A stretch of DNA of 64,000 bases, taken from JAJEDW01 sp963555775. Lineage in GTDB: Bacteria > Acidobacteriota > Terriglobia > 20CM-2-55-15. Positions within the stretch are counted from its first letter, which is position 1; each line of letters begins with the position of its first letter. The stretch lies in assembly GCA_963555775.3 (NCBI GenBank), contig CAUVWY020000010.1:1240001-1304000 (forward strand), written 5' to 3'. The notes under the pieces were generated by a model. It worked only from the letters and a program-made list of their open reading frames with translations, did no database searches and had not been told where the DNA came from. Below are positions 36,931 to 45,668 of this stretch, in pieces. A program made the position numbers and the translations under genes.

Positions 36931-37899
36931 TTACGGCAGCAGCAACACTTTTCCGGTCGTCTTTCTTCCCTCCAGGGCGCGATGCGCCTCGGCGGCCTCG
37001 GCGAGGGGAAAGGTATGCCCGATCCTCAGTTTCAGGTCTCCGGAAGCATGCAAACCGAACAGGTCATTGGTTCTGCGGAGAATCTCTTCACGGCTCGCCG
37101 CGTAGTTGACCAAGGTCGGCCGGGTCAGGAAGAGGGAGCCCTTCGCCGACAGCAGCAGAGGATTGAACGTGGGGACCGGTCCGCTGGACTGCCCGTACGA
37201 CACCATGTAACCGCGCGGACTCAGGCAATTCAGACTCTTGTCGAACGTCGATTGGCCGACCGAATCGTAAACGACGTTGACGCCTCGTCCGTCTGTGAGC
37301 CGCGAAACCTCTTCTTGAAAATCCTGTTCGGTATAACGAATCACTTCATCCGCGCCGGCTTCGCGAGCGAGTGCGGCCTTTTCTTCGGTCGACACGGTGC
37401 CGTATACCGTGGCCCCCAACCGCTTGGCCATCTGGATCAGCAGGAGGCCAACGCCTCCTGCGGCGGCGTGGACCAAGGCGGACTGGCCCGACTGCAGCGG
37501 GAAGGTACTTTGGCAAAGATAATGGGCAGTCATCCCCTGGAGCATGATTGCCGCTCCCTCGCGGGCATCGACCCGGTCGGGCAGGCGGACCAGCCGCCAC
37601 GCATCGACAGCCTGCATTTCGGCATAGGAACCGCGAACCATGGCATGGGCCACCCGATCTCCAACCTGAACCTCGGTCACGCCGTCGCCAACAGCCGTCA
37701 CCACGCCCGCGGCCTCGGACCCCGGGCTGAACGGCGGATCGATCGGATACAGGCCGGCGCGGTGATAGATGTCGATGAAGTTCACGCCAATGGCTTCGAT
37801 CCGAATTAACGCCTGCCCCGGACCGGGCCGGGGATCGGGAGCATCCCCATATTCAAGCGCTTCGGGACCGCCGTGCCGATGTACGAGTATCGCCTTCAT
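36931..37899 (-). CDS. NADPH:quinone oxidoreductase, zinc-free MDR family
   Basis: This 322-residue protein shows the quinone oxidoreductase pattern: an N-terminal GroES-like half (IEAIGVNFIDIYHRAGLYP, PGSEAAGVVTAVG), the nucleotide-binding motif AAAGGVGLLLIQMAKRLGA, and VVYDSVGQSTFDKSL. It lacks the zinc cysteines of alcohol dehydrogenases. Predicted to reduce quinones with NADPH. Confidence 0.9.
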   Translation of the reverse strand: MKAILVHRHGGPEALEYGDAPDPRPGPGQALIRIEAIGVNFIDIYHRAGLYPIDPPFSPGSEAAGVVTAVGDGVTEVQVGDRVAHAMVRGSYAEMQAVDAWRLVRLPDRVDAREGAAIMLQGMTAHYLCQSTFPLQSGQSALVHAAAGGVGLLLIQMAKRLGATVYGTVSTEEKAALAREAGADEVIRYTEQDFQEEVSRLTDGRGVNVVYDSVGQSTFDKSLNCLSPRGYMVSYGQSSGPVPTFNPLLLSAKGSLFLTRPTLVNYAASREEILRRTNDLFGLHASGDLKLRIGHTFPLAEAAEAHRALEGRKTTGKVLLLP

Positions 37900-38098
37900 G
37901 ATCCCGCCACGTTAAGTCAGATCCGGGGGGCGGGTCAACGGTTGAAATTTGGGTTGCAACGTGCCTGCTTGACGGCGCGACCTCCACTTTGTTCTCGCGT
38001 CGGTCGGGCAGCTGCAGGCGATCGCCGGAAAGTGAAGAAATCTGGACCTTCGCCGCATGGCACATCTTCTGGTCATTAACGGGCATGCATTCCGAGGC
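37900..38098. other. Intergenic, no gene seen
   Basis: Upstream flank of the quinone oxidoreductase gene, leading into the family-3 repeat and the transposase scar. Nothing recognised. Confidence 0.4.
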
Positions 38099-38153
38099 TG
38101 TAGCGATCTATGACCGCCCAATTCAAGAATCATGATCGTGCAGTCATAGACCA
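38099..38153. repeat. Family-3 palindrome, degenerate copy
   Basis: TGTAGCGATCTATGACCGCC, then AATTCAAGAAT, then GTGCAGTCATAGACC: a decayed relative of the intact 68-bp palindrome at 56153-56220. A further half copy (CTATGACTGCACCTACAGTG) lies at ~38491-38510. Confidence 0.65.
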
Positions 38154-38158
38154 TCCCT

Positions 38159-38407
38159 GTCCAGAACAAGTTTCCTGAGGTCGCCCTGCTTCTGCTCAAG
38201 TGGCTCCACTTCGTATCCCGTGCCCGCTGGTCTCTGTCCAATCTAGCCGCCCTGCTCCGGCTCAACCTGTTCATTTATCGCGATTTGCGGGACTGGCTCG
38301 ATGACCCTTTTGGCACCCCGTCCCTGGACCCGCTCCCAGATCAACTAATCCTGTCCTGGTCTTGTCTGGGACAGCCCCCTGCGCCATCTCGGGAGGCCTC
38401 ATCCTAG
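38159..38407 (+). pseudogene. IS4-type transposase C-terminal remnant
   Basis: The open stretch reads KFPEVALLLLKWLHFVSRAR then NLAALLRLNLFIYRDLRDWL, ending at TAG 38405-38407. This is typical of the tail of IS4-type transposases. No start and no catalytic domain remain. Confidence 0.5.
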
Positions 38408-38661
38408 ATACCGTCGTTTTCCATGTGTAACTCGTTGTCTTCACGGAACAATGGGCGCAAACCCTGTCCTGTTTTGGACAGCTGTGGTCTATGACTGCAC
38501 CTACAGTGGGAATGGGAGTGGGCGGATTTCCGGCCGTCGGACGATGACGACGATCTTCAACCCGGCGCGTGTTCAAGAAACTTCATTTTTCGGTGATCGT
38601 TCACAGTTGTTAGCGCGCATCAAGAAGTGAACATTTCTGAACGGTCGCCGACAGATTCGGC

Positions 38662-38667
38662 TATAAC
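38662..38667 (+). promoter_or_regulatory. TATAAC box 8 nt before ATG
   Basis: GGCTATAACTCGCGATCATG precedes the RusA-like gene. The spacing again suggests a leaderless transcript. Confidence 0.45.
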
Positions 38668-38675
38668 TCGCGATC

Positions 38676-39104
38676 ATGAGAAATTTTCAATTTAAAGTGG
38701 AGAACGAGTTGCCTCCCAAGAAAGACGGTGCCAATTCGATGTGGGGTAAGCGGACCGAAGCGCCGCGACTGATTGTGCTAAGAAAAGCGGCTCTGGAAGC
38801 ATTAGGTGATCAGCGGCCCTTCACTTGGAAAATTCGGCTTACCTTCCGCGTTCATGTCGGACTGCAAAACGATGCCCGTTCCGGTGACCGCGACAATTTC
38901 ATCACAGGTGTATGTGACGGCCTGATGGCCTGTAACCCGAGATCAGCGATTCATCCGTTATTCGACGAGAATGGAAACTCCGCCGTTCATCCGTCGAAAA
39001 CGATTGCAATCGTAGACGATTCTCAAGTCGTGAAGATCGATGCCGAAAAACTTACCGGCCTCGGCGACGATCATTGGTATCAAATCAAGCTTGAAAGCGA
39101 ATGA
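38676..39104 (+). CDS. RusA-like Holliday-junction resolvase-fold protein
   Basis: This 142-residue protein starts MRNFQFKVENELPPKKDGAN. It carries GDRDNFITGVCDGL and IVDDSQVVKIDAEK, matching the spacing of acidic residues in RusA (D-x-DN ... VDDSQV). RusA proteins are metal-dependent resolvases usually carried by prophages. The context here is accessory but no phage genes are seen. A paralogous 5' fragment lies at 41985-42093. Confidence 0.6.
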   Translation: MRNFQFKVENELPPKKDGANSMWGKRTEAPRLIVLRKAALEALGDQRPFTWKIRLTFRVHVGLQNDARSGDRDNFITGVCDGLMACNPRSAIHPLFDENGNSAVHPSKTIAIVDDSQVVKIDAEKLTGLGDDHWYQIKLESE

Positions 39105-39217
39105 TGCTTTCACTGCCGTTCGTGTGTCACCTGCGGAGCAGCCCCATCGATCATTCCAGAAAATATTTTGGCCGTCGTCTGGTGCACTACAATCGTAGGC
39201 TGCCTCTCGCAAACGCG

Positions 39218-39223
39218 TATAAT
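39218..39223 (+). promoter_or_regulatory. TATAAT box 7 nt before ATG
   Basis: CGCGTATAATTCGTTTCATG precedes the toxin-antitoxin pair. Identical spacing to the box at 24838. Confidence 0.6.
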
Positions 39224-39230
39224 TCGTTTC

Positions 39231-39449
39231 ATGACTCAAGCCTTGGACACGGCCATAGCCAAGATCGCGGCACTCCCTCCCGAAGAGCAGGACCGTATCG
39301 CGCAATGGCTTCTCGACGAACTGAAGGATGAGGATCGCTGGACAGAGCAGTTCGCAGACTCTCAAGATTCCCTCAGCAGACTCGCCGATGAGGCCCGTAG
39401 CGAGCGTGATGCCGGCAGAGCTACGCAACTCGACCCCGACAAGCTGTGA
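39231..39449 (+). CDS. Antitoxin-like protein upstream of ParE/RelE toxin
   Basis: The ATG at 39231 is chosen because of the TATAAT box 7 nt upstream. The 72-residue product (IAALPPEEQDRIAQWLLDEL, RSERDAGRATQLDP) is of the short helical type that accompanies RelE/ParE toxins. It overlaps the toxin start by 4 nt. Confidence 0.68.
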   Translation: MTQALDTAIAKIAALPPEEQDRIAQWLLDELKDEDRWTEQFADSQDSLSRLADEARSERDAGRATQLDPDKL

Positions 39450-39715
39450 AATCGCGTGCGACGCCGCGTTTCTGGGATGCTTACCACGAATTGCCGCCCG
39501 AAATTCGCGAACTTGCAAGGAAGGCGTACGTCCTCTTCGCGAATAACCCCCGACATCTGAGCCTTCACTTCAAGAAAGTGCATCGGCACGAGTTCATTTA
39601 TTCAGTCCGAGTTGGCCTCGGCTATCGTGCAGTTGGTCTCCTTGAGAATAGCGAGATTACTTGGTTCTGGGTCGGAAGCCACAGCCAGTACGATCGGCTT
39701 CTCGCCAACCTCTAA
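39446..39715 (+). CDS. ParE/RelE-family toxin
   Basis: This 89-residue protein reads TPRFWDAYHELPPEIRELAR, HLSLHFKKV, YSVRVGLGYRAVGL and WFWVGSHSQYDRLL. This is the RelE/ParE fold with the conserved central beta strands and late H-x-x-YD. Length is normal, so the pair may be functional. Confidence 0.75.
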   Translation: MKSRATPRFWDAYHELPPEIRELARKAYVLFANNPRHLSLHFKKVHRHEFIYSVRVGLGYRAVGLLENSEITWFWVGSHSQYDRLLANL

Positions 39716-39820
39716 CGTCCCTTCCTGGCATCATGACATCGAATTATTGTCAAAATTTCTGTCCTGGGGCTTCAAGCGTCCCGAACCTCCATATATTGCA
39801 TTTAACAGCACCCCATCCAA

Positions 39821-41290
39821 CTACTCTGCCTTCCGCAAACCCGCAAGCACCTCGCGAAAACTATTCAGGCCGGCTTCGAGGTTCTCGATGATCTCGTCGG
39901 CGAGATCGTCGGGTTCGGGCAGGTTGTCCAGATCCGTCAGGCTCTTGTCCCTGAGCCAGAAGATGTCCAGACTCGTCTTGTCGCGCGATACGATCTCCTC
40001 ATAGCTGTAGCTGCGCCAACGGCCTTCGGGTGCATTCTGCTCGTCCCAGGTCGCCTTGCGCTCGTGGCGGTTCAGCGGGTTGTAGCAGTTGACAAAATCC
40101 GACAGATCCTCGAAACGCATCGGCTTCTTCTTCAGCGTGTGATGGATATTGGTGCGGCAGTCGTAGAACCAGACCTGCTTCGTCCAGGGGTTCGGGCTGG
40201 CTTCGTGGTTATCGAAGAAGATGACATTGGCCTTGACCCCTTGCGCGTAGAACACGCCGGTCGGAAGGCGCAGGATGGTGTGCAGGTCAGTGTTCTCCAG
40301 CAGCTTCTTGCGGATGGTCTCACCGGCGCTGCCCTCGAACAGAACGTTGTCGGGCACGACGACGGCCGCGCGGCCTGTGGTCTTCAACATCGTGCGAATG
40401 TGCTGCACGAAATTGAGTTGCTTGTTCGACGTGGTCGCCCAGAAGTCCTGCCGGTTGTAGGTCAGGTCGTCCTTTTCCTGTTCGCCTTGCTCGTTCGTGA
40501 AGCTCATGGAACTCTTCTTGCCGAAGGGCGGGTTCGCGAGCACATAGTCAAAGCGCTTGCCGGCATCGGCCACAAGCGAGTCATTCGGCGATATGGGCGC
40601 GCCGCCGTCGATCTCGCCAATGTTGTGCAGGAACATGTTCATCAGGCACAGTCGGCGCGTGTTGGCAACGATCTCGTTGCCATGAAACGCATCATGCTTC
40701 AGGAACGCCTTCTGCTTCTTGTCGAGCGTGAAGTTATCCGGGTTGGTGATGAAGTCGTAGGCCGCCAGAAAGAAACCACCCGTACCAGAGGCCGGATCGG
40801 CAATGAGCTTACCCGGTTCGGGCCGCACGCATTCGACCATGGCGCGGATGAGTGCGCGCGGCGTGAAATACTGCCCCGCTCCTGATTTCGTGTCCTCGGC
40901 GTTCCTCTCCAGCAGGTTCTGGTAAATGTCGCCCTTGATATCGGCGCCCATGGTGACCCACTCGGTGTCGTCGGCCATGTCGATCAGGCGGTACAGTTTC
41001 GCCGGGTCCTGGATCTTGTTCTGGGCCTTGGTAAAGATCTGCCCCAGCATGCCCTTCCCGGTGCCGAGTGTGCGGAGCAGCGCAATGTAGTGGCTTTCCA
41101 GTTCCGAGCCATTCCGGGATTTTAGGCTCTGCCAGTTGTATTCGGCGGGGATGCCGACATCGCGGTCGTAAGGCGGTTTGGCGTACTCGTCAGCCATCTT
41201 CAGGAAGATCAGATAGGTAAGCTGCTCCAGGTAGTCGCCATAGCCGACTCCGTCATCGCGCAGGGTGGTACAAAAGCTCCAGACTTTGGA
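39821..41290 (-). pseudogene. Second type I HsdM, 5'-truncated
   Basis: The methyltransferase core is intact: DPASGTGGFFLAAYDF (AdoMet site) and YVLANPPFGKK (NPPF). In-frame codons upstream of the internal Met read KVWSFCTTLRDDGVGYGDYL then LTYLIFLKMADEY, the usual HsdM N-terminus, back to 41290. There the gene fuses to an unrelated truncated gene, with no start codon. No hsdS or hsdR is adjacent. It is of a different subgroup from the HsdM at 14414. Confidence 0.82.
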
Positions 41291-41970
41291 GACGATGGGG
41301 GCGGTGTCTCAGTTGCAGTGCCATTTGCAGTTCCGCACGGCTCATCTCTCCGGTGAGGGCGGTCACCAGTTGCTCGACATGATCGATGACTTGCGGGGTG
41401 ACTTGCGGGGTGGCCTGCCCGGATGTCTCGTTCGGCACTTGTTCGCGTACTGGCAGACGAACCAGAAACCAGGTGCGATCCTCGTCGCTTTCAAACACCG
41501 GGGCCGGCGAGCCGTTTTCCTGCATGGCCCGAAGAATCTTTGGGACTCCCGTTGACCGTCCCTCGGCAAGATTCAACTCTTTGAGAAATTCGCCAATCCG
41601 GCGGTTGCGGTAGCGGCGGCCGATCGCCCTGCCCTTTTGCAGGTCTTCCATGCGGGTTGACCGGTCGGCGCCGGGAAAACTCAAGATTGTCAGTTCTTGT
41701 GGGGTTATGCGCACCTCGACCGGCTCTCGTTCCTCATATGAGCGGTGATAGATCGCATTGACCAACGCCTCTTCAATAGCCGCGTGGGGAAAATTCCAAA
41801 ATCTTTCGGCCTCGGGACGCTGGGGGTGCTTGATGACGGTCTCCTTCAGATAGTTGCGCTCGATGAAGTCGATGGCATTCCGCACGATGTTCGACAAAGG
41901 ACCCTGAAAGATCTTTTCCTCAAAGCGGTCACCACCGGCCACGTCCGGAAACCATACGACATCGATCTGG
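41253..41970 (-). pseudogene. AlbA_2/AAA-4-type ATP-binding regulator, truncated at both ends
   Basis: The frame reads QIDVVWFPDVAGGDRFEEKI, AIEEALVNAIYHRSYEEREP, and the winged-helix tail (TGEMSRAELQMALQL). This is the second half of RecG-like/AlbA_2 regulators. Upstream it stops at a fragment of the RusA-like gene (~41972); downstream it runs out of frame into hsdM (~41285). Deletions therefore removed both ends. Confidence 0.7.
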
Positions 41971-41984
41971 GTTGCGGAATTTCA

Positions 41985-42093
41985 TGTTCCCGAGCGTGAG
42001 AAGCATTCGGTTCAGAGTGGAGAATGAGTTGCCCACCAGGAAAGACGGCGCCAATTCGATGTGGGGTAAGCCAACCGAAACGCAAATCGCGCT
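41985..42093 (+). pseudogene. 5' fragment of a RusA-like paralogue
   Basis: It encodes RFRVENELPTRKDGANSMWG then KPTET, matching the N-terminus of the protein at 38676 (KVENELPPKKDGANSMWG). Similarity stops after ~35 codons. Confidence 0.75.
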
Positions 42094-42195
42094 GTTGGAC
42101 GGGGGCGTAACGGGTGGGGACATTCGCGGCGGGCGCACACTTCTACCACAGGCTCCTGGGTCGCTCCGACCGGTATCGAATGACGTTCCAACGGG

Positions 42196-43002
42196 TCAAC
42201 CCGTCACGAATATTCCCCAGGCCGTATCCAACTGTTCGATCCAGAATTCCGCTCCGGACTGAAGGGTTTCCCGGAATTGAGCACGGACGGGTTCCAGCAT
42301 GTAGGACCCGGGGTTCCCGCTGCCGGCCGCGGTGTCGGTGATCACGCGATAGCCCTCGGCCAGAATGGTCAACTCTCGCAGATCGCCCGAACGGGCGATC
42401 TCGCCGAATCGGTTGAAGTAGTCTGATGCGGCATCGTAGTCGAAGGCTGCCAGGGCGTGAGCGCCCAGCATGAAATAGGCGTTCGCCATGGGCTCGGGGC
42501 CCACCGCGAGTTCTTCGGCCAGCCGGAAATTGAGCCTGGCCGCCGCGAAACCGGCTTCAAGGTCCTGAGTTCGAATGTTAATGCCGGGCTCATCCCAGCC
42601 GGGCCAGGTAGACGATGCGAGGTTGTATGCAAGTCCCTTGGCGGCGCGGCGAAATTGAGCGGCAGTCTCGCCGTCCTGCCGGCGCTCCGCGGCCGCGGCC
42701 TCGCCGAGAGCGAAGTCGATTCCCGTCTGGGCCACATGGATCACAGCCGGCAGATCGTTCCCAGGATAATAGAGGAATCGAACCACGAACTCGTAACGCT
42801 GGGCCACGACTTCTGGGCTGCCCTCGGCCGACATGACCTCGCCGACCCGCTCGCCGTCGTTCGCCGTGATCAGATCCTGAATCCGTTCCCAGAGCGGCGC
42901 CTCCTGCCGGGCCTCGGCGGCGCCGACCGCTGCGACAGCGACGACCGCGAGGCGGACCCAATGGTTGATACGGGGCGTCGACCTTCGTGGCTCTGACATC
43001 AT
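42196..43002 (-). CDS. Secreted hypothetical protein with TPR-like helices
   Basis: The ATG at 43002 is preferred because GAGGT lies 7 nt upstream; a longer frame begins at 43044. A signal segment (LAVVAVAAVGAAEA) is followed by ~240 helical residues with TPR-like pattern (ANAYFMLGAHALAAFDYDAA). Function unknown. Confidence 0.6.
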   Translation of the reverse strand: MMSEPRRSTPRINHWVRLAVVAVAAVGAAEARQEAPLWERIQDLITANDGERVGEVMSAEGSPEVVAQRYEFVVRFLYYPGNDLPAVIHVAQTGIDFALGEAAAAERRQDGETAAQFRRAAKGLAYNLASSTWPGWDEPGINIRTQDLEAGFAAARLNFRLAEELAVGPEPMANAYFMLGAHALAAFDYDAASDYFNRFGEIARSGDLRELTILAEGYRVITDTAAGSGNPGSYMLEPVRAQFRETLQSGAEFWIEQLDTAWGIFVTG

Positions 43003-43174
43003 CGTGACCTCGTTCGCGGCCGACCGGGCGGCAGGCCGATTCAAGACGGGGAAATCGTATCACCATACCGTCACGAACTTCCGGTTGAGAAATGGAGTCT
43101 CCGGACGACCCGGGACGGTTCATACGGTCATTTCGAGACTTGCCTGTCTGAAGTTAACGACCAGACTGGTCATT

Positions 43175-43456
43175 ATGACAACGGTGTCGATTTCCGAGTT
43201 GAAGGCAAATCTCTCGCGCTACGTTCGTGAGGTCCGCCGGGGAGGCGAGGTTCAGATTCTCGATCGCGGCAAACCGGTCGCCAGGCTTGTCCCGCTTGCG
43301 GAGGAAGACAACCGTGGGAGCCGCGAGCGGCTGATCCGCCAAGGCATACTGAGGCCCGGCAAGGCCGGCGCCGCAGCTATTCTGGACGAGCCTCCGGTGG
43401 TTCTTCCGGTGAGCATTTCAGAGGCGTTGGCCGAGGATCGGGATGACCGGCTATGA
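43175..43456 (+). CDS. Phd/YefM-type antitoxin
   Basis: This 93-residue protein begins TTVSISELKANLSRYVREVR, then GGEVQILDRGKPVARLVPL, the standard Phd/YefM fold. It overlaps the vapC start (ATGA). The toxin is disrupted, so this is probably an orphan antitoxin. Confidence 0.87.
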   Translation: MTTVSISELKANLSRYVREVRRGGEVQILDRGKPVARLVPLAEEDNRGSRERLIRQGILRPGKAGAAAILDEPPVVLPVSISEALAEDRDDRL

Positions 43457-44014
43457 GGTATTGGGATGCTGCTGCGCTGGTGCCGCTGGTCGTTGATGAA
43501 CCTGCCAGCAGCTTGGCACGAGAGTGTTTGGCCGAAAACGAACAGATCATCACTTAGCCCGCCTTTCTCACGGGTTTTCGTCGCGAAGAGTCGGAGACGC
43601 CGTCAGAGCTACGGCGCGCGCCCGGAGGGCACCGGAGGCGTACTTCTTACTGCCGCACGGAGGTGCGCTTTGGATGGTACGTCGAGGAGCCCGACCGCGC
43701 TTGATCCGGCGCGCCCGGCGCGAGGAACGCGCCGTAGAACGCGAGAAGGATCATTGTTGAGCATGCAGCGCCGCGAAGTGCTTGCGCGTTTCGACGCCTT
43801 CGCCGGCAATTGGGACGAAGTGACCGACGTACTCGCTGTTGGGTCCCGAGCGAACGCACTGTTGGCACGCCATCCTCTGCGCGCCCCCGACGCGGGCCAG
43901 CTTGGCGCGGCGCTGTTGGTGCAGGAGCAATTGGCTGGGCCCCTCACGTTTGTCTGCCTGGATCAGCGGGTGTCATTGGCGGCCGAGTTGGAAAGCCTTC
44001 GCGTACTTCCGTAA
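43453..44014 (+). pseudogene. VapC PIN-domain toxin split by a family-2 element
   Basis: The 5' part (43453-43554) reads MRYWDAAALVPLVVDEPASS then LARECLAEN and stops at a TAG supplied by the element. The 3' part (~43738-44014) reads REGSLLSMQRREVL, HPLRAPDAGQLGAAL and FVCLDQRVSLAAELESLRV, the second half of a VapC RNase. The first Asp and the later acidic residues of the PIN site are both present but on separate pieces. A few residues between them may also be lost. Confidence 0.8.
43555..43738. repeat. Family-2 element, copy C (inside vapC)
   Basis: It begins TTAGCCCGCCTTTCTCACGG, identical to copy B for over 60 bp. The interior shares GGAGGCGTACTT and GTACGTCGAGGAGCCCGAC with copy A. The right part holds an inverted CGCGAGGAACGCGCCGTAG. 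It lacks the GCATTTCTCACGAG end of copies A and B. The right boundary is approximate. Confidence 0.75.
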
Positions 44015-44196
44015 ACTGTTTTCCCTGCACCGATTCCTGGCGACCGTCATCACTTGCCGCCCAGCAAACTCATGATGAGACGGCGGTTTGGCAGTCAATT
44101 CCTGGAACGACTCGACGCTTCGGATTCCGCCCCACGCAACAGCTCCATCGATGAAGGATCGTCTTCGTTCAGAGTCGTCCGATCACTGAGTGCATT

Positions 44197-44231
44197 CCGA
44201 ATTGGACGATGATATATTCCGAATCGGACGA
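44197..44231. promoter_or_regulatory. Paired direct repeats upstream of DUF4143 ATPase
   Basis: CCGAATTGGACGA (44197-44209) and CCGAATCGGACGA (44219-44231) are spaced 22 bp apart, two helical turns. An inverted half-site TCGTCCGAT lies just upstream (~44175). They flank an AT-rich TGATATATT and lie 28 bp before the chosen start. Operator-like. Confidence 0.5.
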
Positions 44232-44259
44232 GAGGATAATCCAGGCTGGACGACCATTC

Positions 44260-45516
44260 ATGCCCAATCTGACGCCAAGTTTCGGGAAATATGTACCGCG
44301 GCATGCCGAGACACAGATCCGTACGGCGCTTACCGATACCCGCATCGTCGCGATCGTCGGGCCGCGCCAATCCGGCAAAACCACGCTCGTTCGCCGTATC
44401 GCCAATGAAGATCGTCCTTTCATTACGCTGGATGACGATCAGTTCAGGCGGTTTGCCGAAAACGACCCGGCGGGATTCATGCGCGGCCAGCAGGCCGCGG
44501 TAATCGATGAAATTCAGCGCGCGCCAGGCCTCATCCTCGCACTCAAGAAAGCGGTCGATGAAGATCCACGCCCCGGGCGTTACCTGATAACCGGATCGGT
44601 CGATCTTTTCAGAAGTTCCATTTCCCCCGATTCGCTTGCCGGCCGCGTCGAGACAGTTGAACTCCTGCCCTTTTCGCAAGCGGAAATCGCCAACCGAGGC
44701 GTACCGGGTTTCCTGGATCGGGCTTTCGCTGGAAACTTCCCCGCCCTTGCGGTGACTGGGCCGACGGTCGATCTGATCGAACGAGTTCTCTCCGGCGGTT
44801 TCCCCGAAGCCCTGTCGCGCGCAGATCCCGCCCGGCGGCGAAACTGGCTGCGCGCTTACGCCCGCGCACTCGCCGAACGCGATGTCGCCGAAATCGCAAC
44901 GATCGGGAAACTCGACGAAATGACCCGCCTGATCGGTCATGCGGCCAATTCCGCGGGTCAATTGCTCAATATGTCCGATCTCGGATCGAGGTTGGGCGTC
45001 GACAGCAAGACAATCGACCGCTGGTTGACCTTACTCGAACACATGTTCCTCGTCCGTCGTGTTCGTGCCTGGCATCGCAACGACTTGAAACGGCTCGTCA
45101 AGACGCCCAAGCTGCACTTTCTGGATTCGGGCTTGCTTGCGGCGCTTCAGCGGGTGGACGCGGCGGCCATCGCCAGGAACAGAAAGGCATTGGGGCCGCT
45201 TCTTGAATGTTTCGTCCATGCTGAAATTGTCAAAGCCGTCGTACTCGGCAGCGAGACGACGGCCATCGGCCATTATCGCGACAAGGATCGGGTTGAAGTC
45301 GATCTGGTCCTGGAACGATCGCCGCACGGAATTGTCGGTATCGAAATCAAGGCGGGCGCAACGGTGCACCCCAGCGATTTCAAGGGACTGGCGCGCCTGA
45401 AAGAGGCCATGGACAAACGGTTTGCCTGCGGCATCGTCCTTCATGACGGCGAGCGGGTTCAGCAGATGGCTTCCAGACTGTTCGCCATGCCAATCAAGAT
45501 GCTGTGGGAAGCTTGA
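44260..45516 (+). CDS. AAA ATPase with C-terminal DUF4143 nuclease-like domain
   Basis: The ATG at 44260 (MPNLTPSFGKYVPRH) is preferred over 44209 because the earlier start would place the operator-like repeats inside the gene. Walker A is IVGPRQSGKTTLV, Walker B AAVIDEIQRAP, sensor LITGSVDLF. The C-terminal domain includes VEVDLVLER and VGIEIKAGATV, a D..ExK pattern of DUF4143. Such AAA_14 proteins are widespread accessory genes of unknown role. Confidence 0.85.
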   Translation: MPNLTPSFGKYVPRHAETQIRTALTDTRIVAIVGPRQSGKTTLVRRIANEDRPFITLDDDQFRRFAENDPAGFMRGQQAAVIDEIQRAPGLILALKKAVDEDPRPGRYLITGSVDLFRSSISPDSLAGRVETVELLPFSQAEIANRGVPGFLDRAFAGNFPALAVTGPTVDLIERVLSGGFPEALSRADPARRRNWLRAYARALAERDVAEIATIGKLDEMTRLIGHAANSAGQLLNMSDLGSRLGVDSKTIDRWLTLLEHMFLVRRVRAWHRNDLKRLVKTPKLHFLDSGLLAALQRVDAAAIARNRKALGPLLECFVHAEIVKAVVLGSETTAIGHYRDKDRVEVDLVLERSPHGIVGIEIKAGATVHPSDFKGLARLKEAMDKRFACGIVLHDGERVQQMASRLFAMPIKMLWEA

Positions 45517-45668
45517 GAGCACGGCTCGGTGTCGGGATCGACCGGGAGTCGCCCCCATACATTGGACAGCGCGATAGCCGGGTCAAGGTCTCCGTTTTTC
45601 TGTAGTTAAATATACGGTTCCCGGATTTCGGCTATGATTCCGGGTCGGCGCCTGTAAGGAGATATCGA

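Noticed and set aside
44095..44961. 288-residue minus-strand frame opposite the DUF4143 ATPase
   Set aside because: The plus strand has Walker A and B and DUF4143 motifs; the minus frame has none.
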